Source: Actinophytocola xinjiangensis
Lineage (GTDB): Bacteria; Actinomycetota; Actinomycetes; Mycobacteriales; Pseudonocardiaceae
Length of the DNA stretch: 55,735 bases
Assembly: GCF_001921215.1 (NCBI RefSeq)
Contig: NZ_MSIF01000041.1
Coordinates: 1 to 55,735, forward strand
Direction of reading: 5' to 3'
The notes under the pieces were generated by a model. That model did no database searches, was not told where the DNA came from, and was given only the letters and a program-made list of their open reading frames with translations. The first letter of the stretch is position 1. The number at the start of each line of letters is the position of its first letter. The position numbers were made by a program, and so were the translations under genes. Of this stretch, positions 46,737-55,735 are shown in pieces.

Positions 46737-47087
46737 TCACGTCCAGAAGACGGCCAGGCCGACGTTGAGCACGACCAGCCCACCCAGAACCGGGTTGAGC
46801 CACGACGGGGCCGGCTTCTTCTTGAGCGTGTAGGTCAGGGCCAGGCCGCCGATCACGAGCAGCACCAACATCTTGATGCCCAGCTTCATGTGGTTGTACT
46901 CGGTGTCGGTGGTCGGGGCCAACAGTTGCAGTGCCAGACCGGTCACCAGTTGCAGGCCGGCGCCGTGCAGCCAGCCGGCGTTGAGCTGCCCGCCGGCGGG
47001 CACCCGGCGCTGCACCAGGAACGAACCGATCAGCACGGCCATACCGAGCAGATGGAGGAACACCAACAACAGCCGCACGAACTCCAC
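46737..47087 (-). CDS. Four-helix membrane protein, unknown
   Basis: 116 residues with four hydrophobic segments (about 5-25, 43-58, 67-86, 96-114) and short loops. His residues in helix 1 (VFLHLLGMAVLIG) and in NAGWLHGAG and NHMKLGIK recall small haem- or copper-related integral membrane proteins, but this is only a resemblance. AGGAGAC ribosome site before the ATG. It is not part of the ebo operon, which ends beyond it at 47174. Confidence 0.75.
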   Translation of the reverse strand: MEFVRLLLVFLHLLGMAVLIGSFLVQRRVPAGGQLNAGWLHGAGLQLVTGLALQLLAPTTDTEYNHMKLGIKMLVLLVIGGLALTYTLKKKPAPSWLNPVLGGLVVLNVGLAVFWT

Positions 47088-47173
47088 GAAAGGTCTCCTT
47101 GGGTCGGCCAGGCCGGGTCAGCCCGTGGGAACCCAGTTCTAGCAGGTCCGCCGATGTGACCTGGCCCGCCGGG

Positions 47174-48580
47174 TCAGCTGCCGGCGGGGCGGTCGAGGAA
47201 CTTGCCGCGTGCCTGCGCGTAGCGCTCGCGCAGGCCCGGGGTCGGTTTCCCGGTCACCTCGTCGACGGCACCCAGCCGCCAGCGGGGTGGGCTGTCGGTG
47301 CCGGTCAGTGCCCAGGCCGCCTGGCGGGCGGCGCCGTCGGCGACGTACTCGCCGGGTTCGGGGACGACCACCGGGCGGCCCAGGACCAGCGGGGCCACCT
47401 GGCGCACCGCCGCCGACCTGGCGCCGCCGCCGACCAGCAGGATCCGGTCGGCGCGGCAGCCCTGGGCGACCAGCGCGTCCATCGCGTCGGCCAGGCCGCA
47501 GAGCACGCCCTCGACGGCGGCCCTCGCCTGGTGGGCGGGGGTGGCGTTGGCCAGGCGCAGGCCGTGCAGCGCACCGGTGGCGGTGGGCAGGTTCGGGGTC
47601 CGTTCACCCTCCAGGTACGGGACCAGGACCAGGCCGTCGGCACCGGGCGGGGCGGACAGGGCCAGCTCGGCGAACGTGTCCTGGTCGACGCCGATCATCC
47701 TGGCGACCGCGTCCAGGACCCGGGCGGCGTTGAGGGTGCAGACCAGCGGCAGGTACCGGCCGGACGCGTCGGCGAAACCGGCGACCAGGCCGGAGGCGTC
47801 GGCGCTTGGCTTGTCGGCCACGGCGAACACCGTGCCGGACGTGCCGATGGACACCACGACGTCGCCGGGTTCGGCGCCGACGCCGAGAGCGGCGGCCATG
47901 TTGTCGCCGGTGCCCGCGCCCACCAGGGCACCGGAGGCCAGGCGGCCGGCGGTGTCCGACGGGCCGAGCACGGTCGGCAGGCCGGGTACCCGGCCCAGGG
48001 CCAGTTCGAGCAGGTCGGGCCGGTAGCGGCCGGTCGCCGGGGAGAAGTACCCGGTGCCGGAGGCGTCGCCACGGTCGGTGGTCAGCGTGGTGATGTCGCC
48101 GGTGCCGCGCAGCTTCCACGTCAGGTAGTCGTGCGGCAGGCACACGGCGGCGGTGGCGGCGGCCGAGTCCGGCTCGTGCTCGGCCAGCCAGCGCAGCTTG
48201 GTCACGGTCACCGACGCGACCGGGACCACACCGACCGCGTCGGCCCACGCCGCCGCGCCGCCCAGTTCGTCGATCAGGGCGGTGGCGGCGGGGGCCGAGC
48301 GGGTGTCGTTCCACAGCAGGGCGGGGCGGACCACCTCCCCGGTGTCCGACAGGCACACCATCCCGTGCTGTTGGCCGGCGACCGAGACGGCGGCGACGTC
48401 GTCGACGCCGCCGGCCCGCTCGATCGCGACCTCCAGTGCCTCCCACCACGCCGTGGGGTCCACCTCGGTCCCCTCGGGGTGCCGGGCGGATCCGCTGCGC
48501 ACCAGCGCACCGGACTCCGCGTCTCGCACCACCACCTTGCAGGACTGGGTCGACGAGTCGACCCCGGCCACCAGCGGCAT
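47174..48580 (-). CDS. xylB: Xylulokinase-like FGGY carbohydrate kinase
   Basis: 468 residues. FGGY fold: [11 protein letters not shown] (about 8-18), GQQHGMVCL (near 70, typical of xylulokinases), [23 protein letters not shown]-type C-terminal nucleotide site ([15 protein letters not shown]). It phosphorylates a ketose or polyol. D-xylulose is the best guess, although the setting behind TIM-barrel isomerases in an ebo operon allows another sugar. It starts 50 bp after the preceding gene and is the last gene of the operon in the window. Confidence 0.87.
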   Translation of the reverse strand: MPLVAGVDSSTQSCKVVVRDAESGALVRSGSARHPEGTEVDPTAWWEALEVAIERAGGVDDVAAVSVAGQQHGMVCLSDTGEVVRPALLWNDTRSAPAATALIDELGGAAAWADAVGVVPVASVTVTKLRWLAEHEPDSAAATAAVCLPHDYLTWKLRGTGDITTLTTDRGDASGTGYFSPATGRYRPDLLELALGRVPGLPTVLGPSDTAGRLASGALVGAGTGDNMAAALGVGAEPGDVVVSIGTSGTVFAVADKPSADASGLVAGFADASGRYLPLVCTLNAARVLDAVARMIGVDQDTFAELALSAPPGADGLVLVPYLEGERTPNLPTATGALHGLRLANATPAHQARAAVEGVLCGLADAMDALVAQGCRADRILLVGGGARSAAVRQVAPLVLGRPVVVPEPGEYVADGAARQAAWALTGTDSPPRWRLGAVDEVTGKPTPGLRERYAQARGKFLDRPAGS

Positions 48581-48630
48581 GGTCCCCAACCTCCGAACGA
48601 CAGACAGGCTCCGAGCAACGAACCGAGAAA

Positions 48631-49491
48631 CTAGAACCGCACTCCGACGAGATAGTCGTAACCCGTCTTCGCGCACCTGAGCGCGTCGACCGGCTCGTCG
48701 TTCTCGACGATGTACTCGTCGACCTCCAACGGCCAGTTCGACCGGAAGATGCGGGGGAAGTCGATGTTCCCCTCGCCCAGGTCGGCGAAACCGCCGTCGG
48801 GGGCGCGGTCCTTCACGTGGTACTGCCTGACCCGGCCGGCCACCTTGTAGAACTCGCCGACCGGGTCGCCGCCACCGACCACCACCCAGTACAGGTCCAT
48901 CTCCAGGCTGACGTTGCGCCGCGAGGTCCCGCGCACCAGCACGTCCCACGGCCGCACGCCGTCGATCCTGGCGAACTCGTGGGCGTGGTTGTGGTAGCCG
49001 AACCCGATCCCGGCGCGCCGGTAGAGCTTGCCGGCCGCGTCCAGGCGACCGGCGAACTCCCGCCACTCGGCCAGCGTCGGGTAGCTCGCCCAGGCCACGT
49101 TGCTGCGGCGGTTGCCGAGGATCTTCGCGTCGGCGATGGCCTGGTCGAGGTCACCGTCGATGCCGACGTGGGTCGAACTCGCCCGCAGGTGGTAGCGGTC
49201 GAGAATGGCGCGGAACTCGGTGGCGCTGCGGCCGTAGGTGCCGGCCAGCTCGACCTTGCGGTAGCCGATGTCGGCCAGCGCGGAGAGCGTGCCCTCCAGG
49301 TCGGTCTCCAGGACCGAACGCAGCGTGTAGAGCTGGATGCTGATCTTGTCCTTGGGTACCCGCCGCGACCACGGCCGGCCGCCGCCGCGCTCACCGGTCG
49401 CGCTCGCGGTGCCGGGTAACGCCGCGGCCGCACCGGCCGCCACGGCACCGGCCGCCGCGCCGCGCAACATCGTCCTTCTGGAGAGAGCCAT
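48631..49491 (-). CDS. Tat-exported TIM-barrel sugar isomerase/epimerase
   Basis: 286 residues. Twin-arginine signal SRRTMLRG (about 4-11) with an Ala-rich hydrophobic core and cleavage region near ASA, then an AP-endonuclease-2-type TIM barrel: [56 protein letters not shown]. The His/Glu/Asp set suggests a divalent-metal isomerase. Folded export through Tat means the reaction takes place outside the membrane, unlike the cytosolic TIM protein encoded 49 bp upstream. Both follow ebo genes. Confidence 0.88.
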   Translation of the reverse strand: MALSRRTMLRGAAAGAVAAGAAAALPGTASATGERGGGRPWSRRVPKDKISIQLYTLRSVLETDLEGTLSALADIGYRKVELAGTYGRSATEFRAILDRYHLRASSTHVGIDGDLDQAIADAKILGNRRSNVAWASYPTLAEWREFAGRLDAAGKLYRRAGIGFGYHNHAHEFARIDGVRPWDVLVRGTSRRNVSLEMDLYWVVVGGGDPVGEFYKVAGRVRQYHVKDRAPDGGFADLGEGNIDFPRIFRSNWPLEVDEYIVENDEPVDALRCAKTGYDYLVGVRF

Positions 49492-49540
49492 GACGAATCC
49501 CTTCGTTGGAACCTGTCGGAATCAGTCCCCCGGTGCCCCG

Positions 49541-50545
49541 TCAGTCCTTGGTGGAGAAGGCGGCGTCGAACGCCGCGGTCGGCTTGTCGAAGATCAGGTT
49601 GCGGATGAACGTCACCGCCTCCTCGGCCCCCCGCAGCCGGTCCATGCCGGCGTCCTCCCACTCCACCGAGATCGGGCCGGTGTAGCCGATCGCGTTGAGC
49701 GCGCGGAACGACTCCTCCCACGGCACGTCACCGTGGCCGGTGGACACGAAGTCCCAGCCGCGCCTCGGGTCGGCCCACGCCAGGTGGCTGCCGAGCCGGC
49801 CGTTGCGGCCGTCGAAGCGCTTCTTCGTGTCCTTGCAGTCCACGTGGTAGATGCGGTCGGCGAAGTCCAGGATGAACCCGACCGGGTCGAGGTCCTGCCA
49901 CACGAAGTGCGACGGGTCCCAGTTCAGGCCGAACGCCGGCCGGTTGTCCACCGCCTCCAGGGTCCGTTTGGTCGTCCAGTAGTCGTAGGCGATCTCCGAC
50001 GGGTGCACCTCGTGCGCGAACCGCACCCCGACCTCGTCGAACACGTCCAGGATCGGGTTCCACCGGCGGGCGAAGTCGGCGTAGCCGTCGTCGATGACCT
50101 CCTGGGACACCGGCGGGAACATCGCCACGTACTTCCAGATCTTCGAGCCGGTGAACCCGACGACGGTGTTCACCCCGAGCTTGGCCGCCGCGCGGGCGGT
50201 GTCGGCCAGTTCGGCCGCGGCGCGCTGGCGCACGCCCTCGGGTTCCCCGTCGCCCCAGATGCGGGCCGGCAGGATGTTGCGGTGCCGCTCGTCGATCGGG
50301 TCGTCGCAGATCGCCTGGCCGACGAGGTGGTTGGAGATGGTCCACACCTTCAGGCCGTGCGACTCCAACTGCGCGAGCTTGTTGGCCACGTAGTCGTCCT
50401 CGGCCAGTGCCCGGTCCACCTCGAAGTGGTCGCCGGAGCAGGCGATCTCCAGCCCGTCGTAACCCCACTGCGCGGCGAGCTTGCACACCTCCTCGAACGG
50501 GAGGTCGGCCCACTGGCCGGTGAACAGGGTGACTGGTCGACTCAT
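49541..50545 (-). CDS. TIM-barrel sugar isomerase/epimerase (cytosolic)
   Basis: 334 residues, AP-endonuclease-2/IolE-like barrel. Metal ligands are apparent in [53 protein letters not shown] and [15 protein letters not shown] at 50545 preceded by AAGGAG and overlapping the EboF stop (ATGA), so translation is tied to the ebo genes. Probably interconverts a ketose, inositol-like or oxo-sugar compound. The specific substrate is unknown. Confidence 0.88.
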   Translation of the reverse strand: MSRPVTLFTGQWADLPFEEVCKLAAQWGYDGLEIACSGDHFEVDRALAEDDYVANKLAQLESHGLKVWTISNHLVGQAICDDPIDERHRNILPARIWGDGEPEGVRQRAAAELADTARAAAKLGVNTVVGFTGSKIWKYVAMFPPVSQEVIDDGYADFARRWNPILDVFDEVGVRFAHEVHPSEIAYDYWTTKRTLEAVDNRPAFGLNWDPSHFVWQDLDPVGFILDFADRIYHVDCKDTKKRFDGRNGRLGSHLAWADPRRGWDFVSTGHGDVPWEESFRALNAIGYTGPISVEWEDAGMDRLRGAEEAVTFIRNLIFDKPTAAFDAAFSTKD

Positions 50546-51948
50546 CGTCGAACTCCTTCCGGTACGCCAATTCCTTGCAGTCGCAACAACAGGTCGTGTA
50601 CCTCGGTCGCGCCGAGGGCTCCGCCGGGTTCGGCGTCGGGCACCGAACACAGCAGCACCGGCCCGTCCTCCGGCCGGTCGGGCAACCGTCCGTGCGAGCC
50701 CCGCACGCAGGTCGGGTCGAGTGGCACCACGCTCATCGCGTAGCGCAGGCCGGCCTTCTTGCGCACCAGGTTCAGCCCGGCCTTGGCCTTGGCCAACCTG
50801 TCGGCCGGGTCGAAGAACAGCTCGGCCGGGTCGTAGCCGGGCTTGCGGTGGATCTCCACGCCGCGTGCGAAGTCCGGTGCGCGGTCGTCATCGAGCCAGT
50901 AGTAGTAGGTGAACCACGCGTCGGGCTCGGCGGTGACCACGAGCTCGCCCGAGCGCGGGTGGTCGATGCCGTACTTCGCCTGCTCCTCGCGGCCGAGCAC
51001 CTCGTCGACGCCGGTCAGCTCGCCGAGCAGTTCGCGCACCCTGGGCAGGTCCTGGGAGTCGTTGACGTACACGTGCGCGACCTGGTGGTCGGCCACCGCG
51101 AACGCCCGCGACGTCCACGGGTCCAGGTACTCCATGCCGGCCTGGGTGTAGACCTCCAGCAGTCCCTCGGTGCGCAGCAGGCGGTTGATGTCGACCGGGC
51201 GGCGCACCGGCGTGATGCCGTACTCGGAGAGCGCGACGACGGTGGCGCCGGCGTTCTGCGCGTCGGCCAGCAGCGGGCCGAGCGCGGCGTCGACCTCGCG
51301 GGCGGCCTGCGCGGCCTGCGGGGCGTCCGGGCCGAAGCGTTGCAGGTCGTAGTCCAGGTGCGGGACGTAGACCATGACCAGGTCGGGGTGGTGTTCGGCG
51401 AGCACCTTGCGGGCCGCGCCGATGATCCACTCGCTGGACCGCAGCGCGGCGGTGGGCCCCCAGTACTGGAACAGCGGGAACTCGCCGAGCGCGCCGACCA
51501 GCTCGTCGTGCAGGGCCGGCGGACGCACGTAGGCGTCGGGCGACTTGCGGCCGTCGGCGTGGTAGATCGGCCGGGGGGTGACCGTGATGTCGGTACTGGC
51601 GCCCATGGCGTACCACCAGCAGACGTTGGCCGCGGTGTAGCCGGGCACCCGCGCCCGCGCGGCCTCCCAGACCTTGTCCCCTTCCACCAGCCGGTTGTGC
51701 TGGCGCCACAGGTGGATCTCGCCGACGTCGCGGAAGTACCAGCCGTTGCCGACGATCCCGTGGCTGGCCGGCATCGCGCCGGTCAGGAACGTCGACTGGG
51801 CACTGCAGGTCACCGCCGGCAGCACGGTGCCCAGTTCGGCCTGCCAGCCCCGGTGGGCCAGCGCGGACAGGTTGGGCATGTACCGCAACAGTTTCGGCGT
51901 CAGTCCCACGACGTCGAGCAGCACCAGCCGGGTGGTCGACACGGTCAC
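50542..51948 (-). CDS. EboF-like alkaline phosphatase superfamily protein
   Basis: 468 residues, nucleotide pyrophosphatase/phosphodiesterase fold. First metal Asp in [10 protein letters not shown], catalytic Ser/Thr region [25 protein letters not shown] (in part), then [13 protein letters not shown] with further metal ligands and SEYGI, where many relatives have DHG. No signal peptide, so it acts in the cytosol. It is the fifth consecutive gene matching the ebo set. The GTG start overlaps the EboE stop (GTGA). The substrate is unknown. Confidence 0.82.
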   Translation of the reverse strand: MTVSTTRLVLLDVVGLTPKLLRYMPNLSALAHRGWQAELGTVLPAVTCSAQSTFLTGAMPASHGIVGNGWYFRDVGEIHLWRQHNRLVEGDKVWEAARARVPGYTAANVCWWYAMGASTDITVTPRPIYHADGRKSPDAYVRPPALHDELVGALGEFPLFQYWGPTAALRSSEWIIGAARKVLAEHHPDLVMVYVPHLDYDLQRFGPDAPQAAQAAREVDAALGPLLADAQNAGATVVALSEYGITPVRRPVDINRLLRTEGLLEVYTQAGMEYLDPWTSRAFAVADHQVAHVYVNDSQDLPRVRELLGELTGVDEVLGREEQAKYGIDHPRSGELVVTAEPDAWFTYYYWLDDDRAPDFARGVEIHRKPGYDPAELFFDPADRLAKAKAGLNLVRKKAGLRYAMSVVPLDPTCVRGSHGRLPDRPEDGPVLLCSVPDAEPGGALGATEVHDLLLRLQGIGVPEGVRR

Positions 51949-53081
51949 CGGACCCCTCCCTCCTGGCCGAGCAGCTGGGCGGCGGCCCAACGCAGCTCGG
52001 CGGCGATGCCGCGGATCAGGGCGGTGTCCCCACCGTTGCCCGCGGTCTCTGGCAGCACACTCCAGGTGTAGGTCTCCACCTCGATGTGCGGCAATTCCTC
52101 CACAGTGGACTCCAGGGCCGCCACCGCGCCCCGCAGGACGTCGGTGGTCGCCGACAGCGGGGCGGCCGGGCGGGCGTGCAGCGGCACGTGGAAGTGCACC
52201 CGCCAGGCGCGCTGGGCCGGCAGCTCGGCCAGGGCCTGGGGCAGGTCGTCGGAGCCGAGGACCGCGCCGTCGCCGGTGCGCTCGCGCACCTGGTGCAGGT
52301 AGCGCGGCTCGGTGAAGTCGGCCAGCGCCGCCTGCGCCGCCTCGCTGGCCGGCTCCTCGACCTGCAACGCCGCCGAGGCCTGCACCTTCACCACCGACAG
52401 CCCGGCCCGGTGGATCGCGGCGACGGTCTCGGCCGGGTCGGCGAAGGACACCGCCAGGTGGCAGGTGTCCAGGCAGAGTCCGACGAACCGCGGGTCGACC
52501 CGGTTCGCCAGCCAGCTCACCGCGTCGGCCACGGTGTCCAGCACGCAGCCCGGCTCCGGCTCGACGGCCAACCGGATCGGCCGCCCGTCCCGCCGCGCCA
52601 TCCCCGCCAGCACACCGGTCAGCTCGGCGAACGCCGAGGTGGCGGCCGTGTCGTCGGCGCCGTCCCACGGGGCGCGCCAGGCCAGCGGCAGGGTCGAGAT
52701 GCTGCCGTAGCTCGCGGTGTCGGGCAGCAGGTCGGCCAGCACGGTCGCACAGTCCACCGTGTACTCGAGACGTCGGGGATCGGTCCACTGCGGACGGTAC
52801 ACCGAGTGCTTGACCACGTCGTCGTGGAAGCCGCCGTAGGGGAAGGCGTTGAGCGTGTACACCTCCAGGCCGCGCGCGTCCAGCTCGGCGCGCAGCCGGG
52901 CCCGCAGCGCCGGGTCGCCGGCCAGCTCACCGGCCAGCCCCGCCGGCAGCCACAGCCCGAGCCCGAGCACGTCGACCCCGACCAGCCGGCGCACCGGCTC
53001 GGCGTAGCGGTCCAGCTGCGCCAGCACACCCGGCAGGTCCTCCGCCGGGTGCACGTTGGTGCAGTAGGACAGTGGGGTCAC
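51945..53081 (-). CDS. EboE-like metabolite traffic protein (TIM barrel)
   Basis: 378 residues. Starts SYCTNVHPAEDLPGVLAQLD, the recognisable opening of EboE proteins, followed by LWLPAGLAGEL, YTLNAFPYGGFH, LAVEPEPGC, CLDTCHLAVSF and FHVPLHA. The xylose-isomerase-like barrel carries putative metal residues, but no reaction has been shown for the family as far as I know. GTG start overlapping the EboB stop (GTGA) and GTGA into EboF. Confidence 0.85.
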   Translation of the reverse strand: MTPLSYCTNVHPAEDLPGVLAQLDRYAEPVRRLVGVDVLGLGLWLPAGLAGELAGDPALRARLRAELDARGLEVYTLNAFPYGGFHDDVVKHSVYRPQWTDPRRLEYTVDCATVLADLLPDTASYGSISTLPLAWRAPWDGADDTAATSAFAELTGVLAGMARRDGRPIRLAVEPEPGCVLDTVADAVSWLANRVDPRFVGLCLDTCHLAVSFADPAETVAAIHRAGLSVVKVQASAALQVEEPASEAAQAALADFTEPRYLHQVRERTGDGAVLGSDDLPQALAELPAQRAWRVHFHVPLHARPAAPLSATTDVLRGAVAALESTVEELPHIEVETYTWSVLPETAGNGGDTALIRGIAAELRWAAAQLLGQEGGVR

Positions 53082-53941
53082 GCGCCACCGCCGCGCAGCA
53101 CCGAGTTGCCGGCGAAGGTGTCGGTGGACGCGGTGAACCCGGGCAGCTCGTCGAGCACCAGCCGATCGCTCTGGCCGTAGAACTCGACCGGGTTCTGCCA
53201 CAGCACCTTGTCCACATCGGACTCGTCGAAGCCGGCCTCCAGCATGGCCAGGCCGGTCTTGTACGTCTTGAGCGGGTCCGAGCGGCCCCAGTCGGCGGCG
53301 GAGTTGACGATCATCCGGTCGGTGCCGTACTCGCGGAGGATGGCGACCATCCGCTGCTCGTCCATCTTGGTGTCCGGGTAGATCGAGAAACCCATCCAGC
53401 AGCCGGAGTCGGCGACCACCGCGACCGTCGGCTCGTTGAGGTGGTCGACCAGCACCCGTCCGGGGGCCAGGCCCGACTCGCGCACCACGTCGACCGTGCG
53501 CCGGGTGCCGGCGAGCTTGTCCCGGTGCGGGGTGTGCACCAGCGCCGGCAGCTCGTGCTCGACGGCCATCGCCAGCTGGGCGGCCAGGACCTCGTCCTCC
53601 TCGGGGGTCATCGAGTCGTAGCCGACCTCGCCGACGGCGACCACGCCGTCCTTGGCGAGGTAGCGGGGCAGCACGTCGAGCACCTCGCGGCAGCGGGGGT
53701 CGTTGGCCTCCTTGGGGTTGAGCGCGATGGTGCAGTGGTGGCGGATGCCGAACTGCGCGGCCCGGAACCGCTCCCAGCCGATGAGGCTGTCGAAGTAGTC
53801 GGTGAACGAGGCGACGCTGGTCCGCGGCTGCCCCAGCCAGAACGCCGGCTCGACCAGCGCGCGGACGCCGACGGAGTACATGGCCTCGTAGTCGTCGGTG
53901 GTCCGCGAGGTCATGTGGATGTGCGGGTCGAAGATCCTCAC
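53078..53941 (-). CDS. EboB-like TatD-family metal hydrolase
   Basis: 287 residues. Amidohydrolase/TatD metal site is complete: FDPHIHM (H-x-H), VGEVGYDS (Glu), LVHTPHR (His), VDHLNE (His), NSAADWG (Asp). TatD proteins are nucleases or amidohydrolases, and EboB is the ebo-cluster branch with unknown substrate. GTG start overlaps the previous stop (GTGA). Its stop overlaps the EboE start. Confidence 0.85.
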   Translation of the reverse strand: MRIFDPHIHMTSRTTDDYEAMYSVGVRALVEPAFWLGQPRTSVASFTDYFDSLIGWERFRAAQFGIRHHCTIALNPKEANDPRCREVLDVLPRYLAKDGVVAVGEVGYDSMTPEEDEVLAAQLAMAVEHELPALVHTPHRDKLAGTRRTVDVVRESGLAPGRVLVDHLNEPTVAVVADSGCWMGFSIYPDTKMDEQRMVAILREYGTDRMIVNSAADWGRSDPLKTYKTGLAMLEAGFDESDVDKVLWQNPVEFYGQSDRLVLDELPGFTASTDTFAGNSVLRGGGA

Positions 53942-55410
53942 GAGCGAACCTCCAGCAGTCGTTCCGCGTCGGCCGGAACGTCCCGGCCGGCGGCGCGCCG
54001 TTCGTCGGCATAGTCGGAGACCATGCGCCGCAGCTCGGCGTCGGCACGCCGGTCGAGGTCGGCGACCGCGGCCAGCGGCACGCCGACGAACAGGCACTTG
54101 AGCACGCCGTGGCGCCAGGCGTGCGCGTCGAGGTGCCGGGCGCCGAAGGCGCCCATGGCGGCGGCGACCAGCCGGATGTCGTTGGCACGCAACGCGTCCC
54201 GCACGATCTCCAGCCCGGTACCGGCGACCTCCTCTGGCAGCGCCCCGAGCCCGCGCAGCACCCCCCGGCGTTCGGCGTCGTCGCCGTAGCGGTACAGCTG
54301 GGCGATCTCGGTGGTCAGCGCCTCACCGGCGAGGACCCCGGCCAGCACGGTGAGCAGCCGGGTGCGGGCGAGGTCGTCGACGGTGCCGTGCACCAGACCC
54401 TGCGGGTCGGACTCGGGACGCAGCGGCGCCCGGCCGACCTTGCGCCCGACGGCGGGGAACAACGTCGCGATCGCGGCCGGGTCGGCCCGCACCCGGTCCT
54501 CGGCGTCGACCAGCCAGGGATGATCCACCTGTGTCACCCACTCCACCTCGCCTTCCACAGTTCGGGGCGCCCGGTCGGGCACCATCGCCGCGCGCAGCGC
54601 GCTGATCGCCGTGGCGGCGACGTCGGGCGCCGCGTGGCTGTGCCGGGGAAGCTCGACCGCCGCGACACCGGTGTAGCCGACCTCGTCGAGCGCGGCCAGG
54701 GTCGCGGCGAGGTCCAGGTCACCTTCGCCGAACTCCAGGTGCTCGTGCACCCCGGGGCGCATGTCGTCGAGCTGCACGTTGACCAGCAGGCCGGCGGCTT
54801 CCCGCACACACGCCGGCGCGTCCTGGGGTTCGACGGCCACGCAGTGCCCGACGTCCAGGGTGATGCCGAGCAGCTCGGGTTCGCCGAGGTCGGCGCGCAG
54901 GTGCAGCGCGTCGGCCAGCCGCTCGACGAACATCCCCGGCTCCGGTTCGAGTCCCAGCCGGACGCCGAGCGGGGTGGCCTCGTCGAGCACGGTCGACACC
55001 CCGGTGCGCATCCGCCGCCACGCCAGCTCCGGGTTCACCGACGAGGGCCGGATCCCCGACCAGAAGGACACGCAGTCCGCGTCCAGCTCGGCGGCGATGC
55101 GCACCGCGCGGCGCAGGAAGTCGATCCGGGCGGCGGGTTCGTCGCACACCAGCGTCGGGTGGTGCTTGCGGCTGGGGTCGAGCAGGTAGCGGGCGCCGGT
55201 CTCGACCACGCAGCGCAGCCCGAGCCGGGCGAGCAGCCGCGCGACCCGGTCGGTCTCGGCGAGCACGTCGTCGTCGTAGGGGTCGAGGTGGTGGTGGTCG
55301 AGGGTGAGCGCGACGGCCGTGTAGCCGAGGTCGGCGATCAGCCGGAGCGCGTCGTCGAGGCGGTGGTTGGCGAACCCGTTGGTCCCGTACCCGAGGTGGA
55401 AGGCGCTCAT
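53938..55410 (-). CDS. Fusion of TIM-barrel isomerase and EboA domain
   Basis: 490 residues. Residues 1 to about 285 are an AP-endonuclease-2-type barrel (LGYGTNGFANHRLDDALRL, LEPEPGMFVERL, LGITLDVGHCVAVE, VQLDDMRPGVHEHLEFGEGD in part). From about 320 an all-helical EboA domain follows (IATLFPAVGRKVGRAPLR, QLYRYGDDAERRGVLRGL, DIRLVAAAMGAFGARHLD, HGVLKCLFVGVPL). Reading continues without a stop or shift. ATG overlaps the EboC stop (ATGA) and its own stop overlaps EboB (GTGA). EboA function is unknown. The fusion would tie it physically to an isomerase. Confidence 0.85.
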   Translation of the reverse strand: MSAFHLGYGTNGFANHRLDDALRLIADLGYTAVALTLDHHHLDPYDDDVLAETDRVARLLARLGLRCVVETGARYLLDPSRKHHPTLVCDEPAARIDFLRRAVRIAAELDADCVSFWSGIRPSSVNPELAWRRMRTGVSTVLDEATPLGVRLGLEPEPGMFVERLADALHLRADLGEPELLGITLDVGHCVAVEPQDAPACVREAAGLLVNVQLDDMRPGVHEHLEFGEGDLDLAATLAALDEVGYTGVAAVELPRHSHAAPDVAATAISALRAAMVPDRAPRTVEGEVEWVTQVDHPWLVDAEDRVRADPAAIATLFPAVGRKVGRAPLRPESDPQGLVHGTVDDLARTRLLTVLAGVLAGEALTTEIAQLYRYGDDAERRGVLRGLGALPEEVAGTGLEIVRDALRANDIRLVAAAMGAFGARHLDAHAWRHGVLKCLFVGVPLAAVADLDRRADAELRRMVSDYADERRAAGRDVPADAERLLEVRS

Positions 55411-55735
55411 GTCGGGCTCACCTTCCGTGACAGCCGGCGGGCCAGCGGCAGCGCGGCGACCACCGCGAGCGCGCCCAGCAGCGAGCCCCGGCGCGCGGCC
55501 AGTGCCGCCTGCAACGGCACCATGCCGTGGATCCCGGCCATGGTGGCGCGCCGGACGGTGTCGGCCGACGGGTCGTCGCGGGCGGCGAGCTGCGCGCGCC
55601 CGACGGTCGCCGAGTACAGCGCCCCGGCGGTGAGCGCGCCGAGCCGGTGGCGCCCGGAGTGGGCGTGGCCGCCGACCGCCGCGACGCTGGCCGCCGCCGT
55701 GGCGGCGAGCGCGGTCGCGGCCGAGGCGGGCGACC
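55407..55735 (-). CDS. EboC/UbiA-type prenyltransferase, C-terminal part
   Basis: The last 109 codons of a gene that enters from beyond the right edge. I translated it by hand on the minus strand: a stretch of Ala/Val-rich membrane helix, then TVRRATMAGIHGMVPLQA, LLGALAVVAALPLARR and a terminal LSRKVSPT. The GIHGMVPLQAALAAR-type ending is that of the UbiA-like EboC proteins. The TGA overlaps the ATG of the TIM-EboA gene (ATGA). The isoprenoid-binding DxxxD motifs would lie outside the window. Confidence 0.7.
   Translation of the reverse strand, partial: SPASAATALAATAAASVAAVGGHAHSGRHRLGALTAGALYSATVGRAQLAARDDPSADTVRRATMAGIHGMVPLQAALAARRGSLLGALAVVAALPLARRLSRKVSPT

Overview
The window is high-GC actinobacterial chromosome. 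GTG and TTG starts are frequent, many genes are joined by 4-bp stop/start overlaps, and several promoters look leaderless. The order glpD, lpdA, (gamma-glutamylcyclotransferase-like), M20 amidohydrolase, purine nucleoside phosphorylase, pmmB, upp, acidic Rv3311-like protein, add, deoA, cdd follows the Mycobacterium tuberculosis Rv3302c-Rv3315c neighbourhood as I remember it. The inserted genes (Ser/Thr kinase, WXG/NlpC cassette, ebo genes) suggest a filamentous relative, probably Pseudonocardiaceae. That family assignment is an inference from gene content.

1-6.9 kb: glycerol catabolism (glpD divergent from glpF-glpK), a small membrane protein, and an LpdA-type quinone reductase. 6.4-9 kb: gamma-glutamylcyclotransferase-like protein, small membrane and secreted proteins, and an M20 amidohydrolase. 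8.9-13.6 kb: methylmalonyl-CoA mutase operon mutA-mutB-meaB (propionate/odd-chain/branched-chain carbon), whose MutA appears to lack its C-terminal domain, facing a transmembrane Ser/Thr kinase. 15.4-20.7 kb: purine nucleoside phosphorylase, phosphopentomutase-like PmmB, flavodoxin-like reductase, a MerR regulator, a degenerate Doc/ribbon-helix-helix toxin-antitoxin pair, and upp. 20.7-25.9 kb: one operon of a GntR regulator, a two-permease ABC importer and an FAH-family hydrolase. 26-31.1 kb: DUF1707 protein, a frameshifted O-methyltransferase, then deoC with two overlapping aldehyde dehydrogenase genes that resemble a split ALDH16. 31.3-33.7 kb: a WXG-like/NlpC-P60/YbaB cassette. 33.8-44.6 kb: acidic conserved protein, add, a coiled-coil protein, and an operon of BMP lipoprotein, ATPase, two permeases, cdd and deoA for nucleoside import and breakdown. 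44.9-47.1 kb: enoyl-reductase-like protein, coiled-coil protein, membrane protein.

47.2-55.7 kb: a long minus-strand operon that I read as an actinobacterial ebo cluster: EboC/UbiA (cut by the window edge), a TIM-barrel-EboA fusion, EboB/TatD, EboE, EboF, then two further TIM-barrel isomerases (one with a Tat signal) and a xylulokinase-like kinase. In cyanobacteria ebo genes have been tied to delivery of a pigment precursor to the periplasm. The product here is unknown, and this is the best candidate for an undescribed system.

Many genes serve nucleoside salvage: import (BMP ABC system), deamination (add, cdd), phosphorolysis (PNP, deoA), pentose-1-P isomerisation (pmmB), aldolase cleavage (deoC) and aldehyde oxidation (ALDH). 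A 32-bp element with two DnaA-box-like 9-mers lies upstream of both deoC and the BMP operon in the same orientation and may link them. No tRNA, rRNA, CRISPR array, insertion sequence or prophage was recognised.
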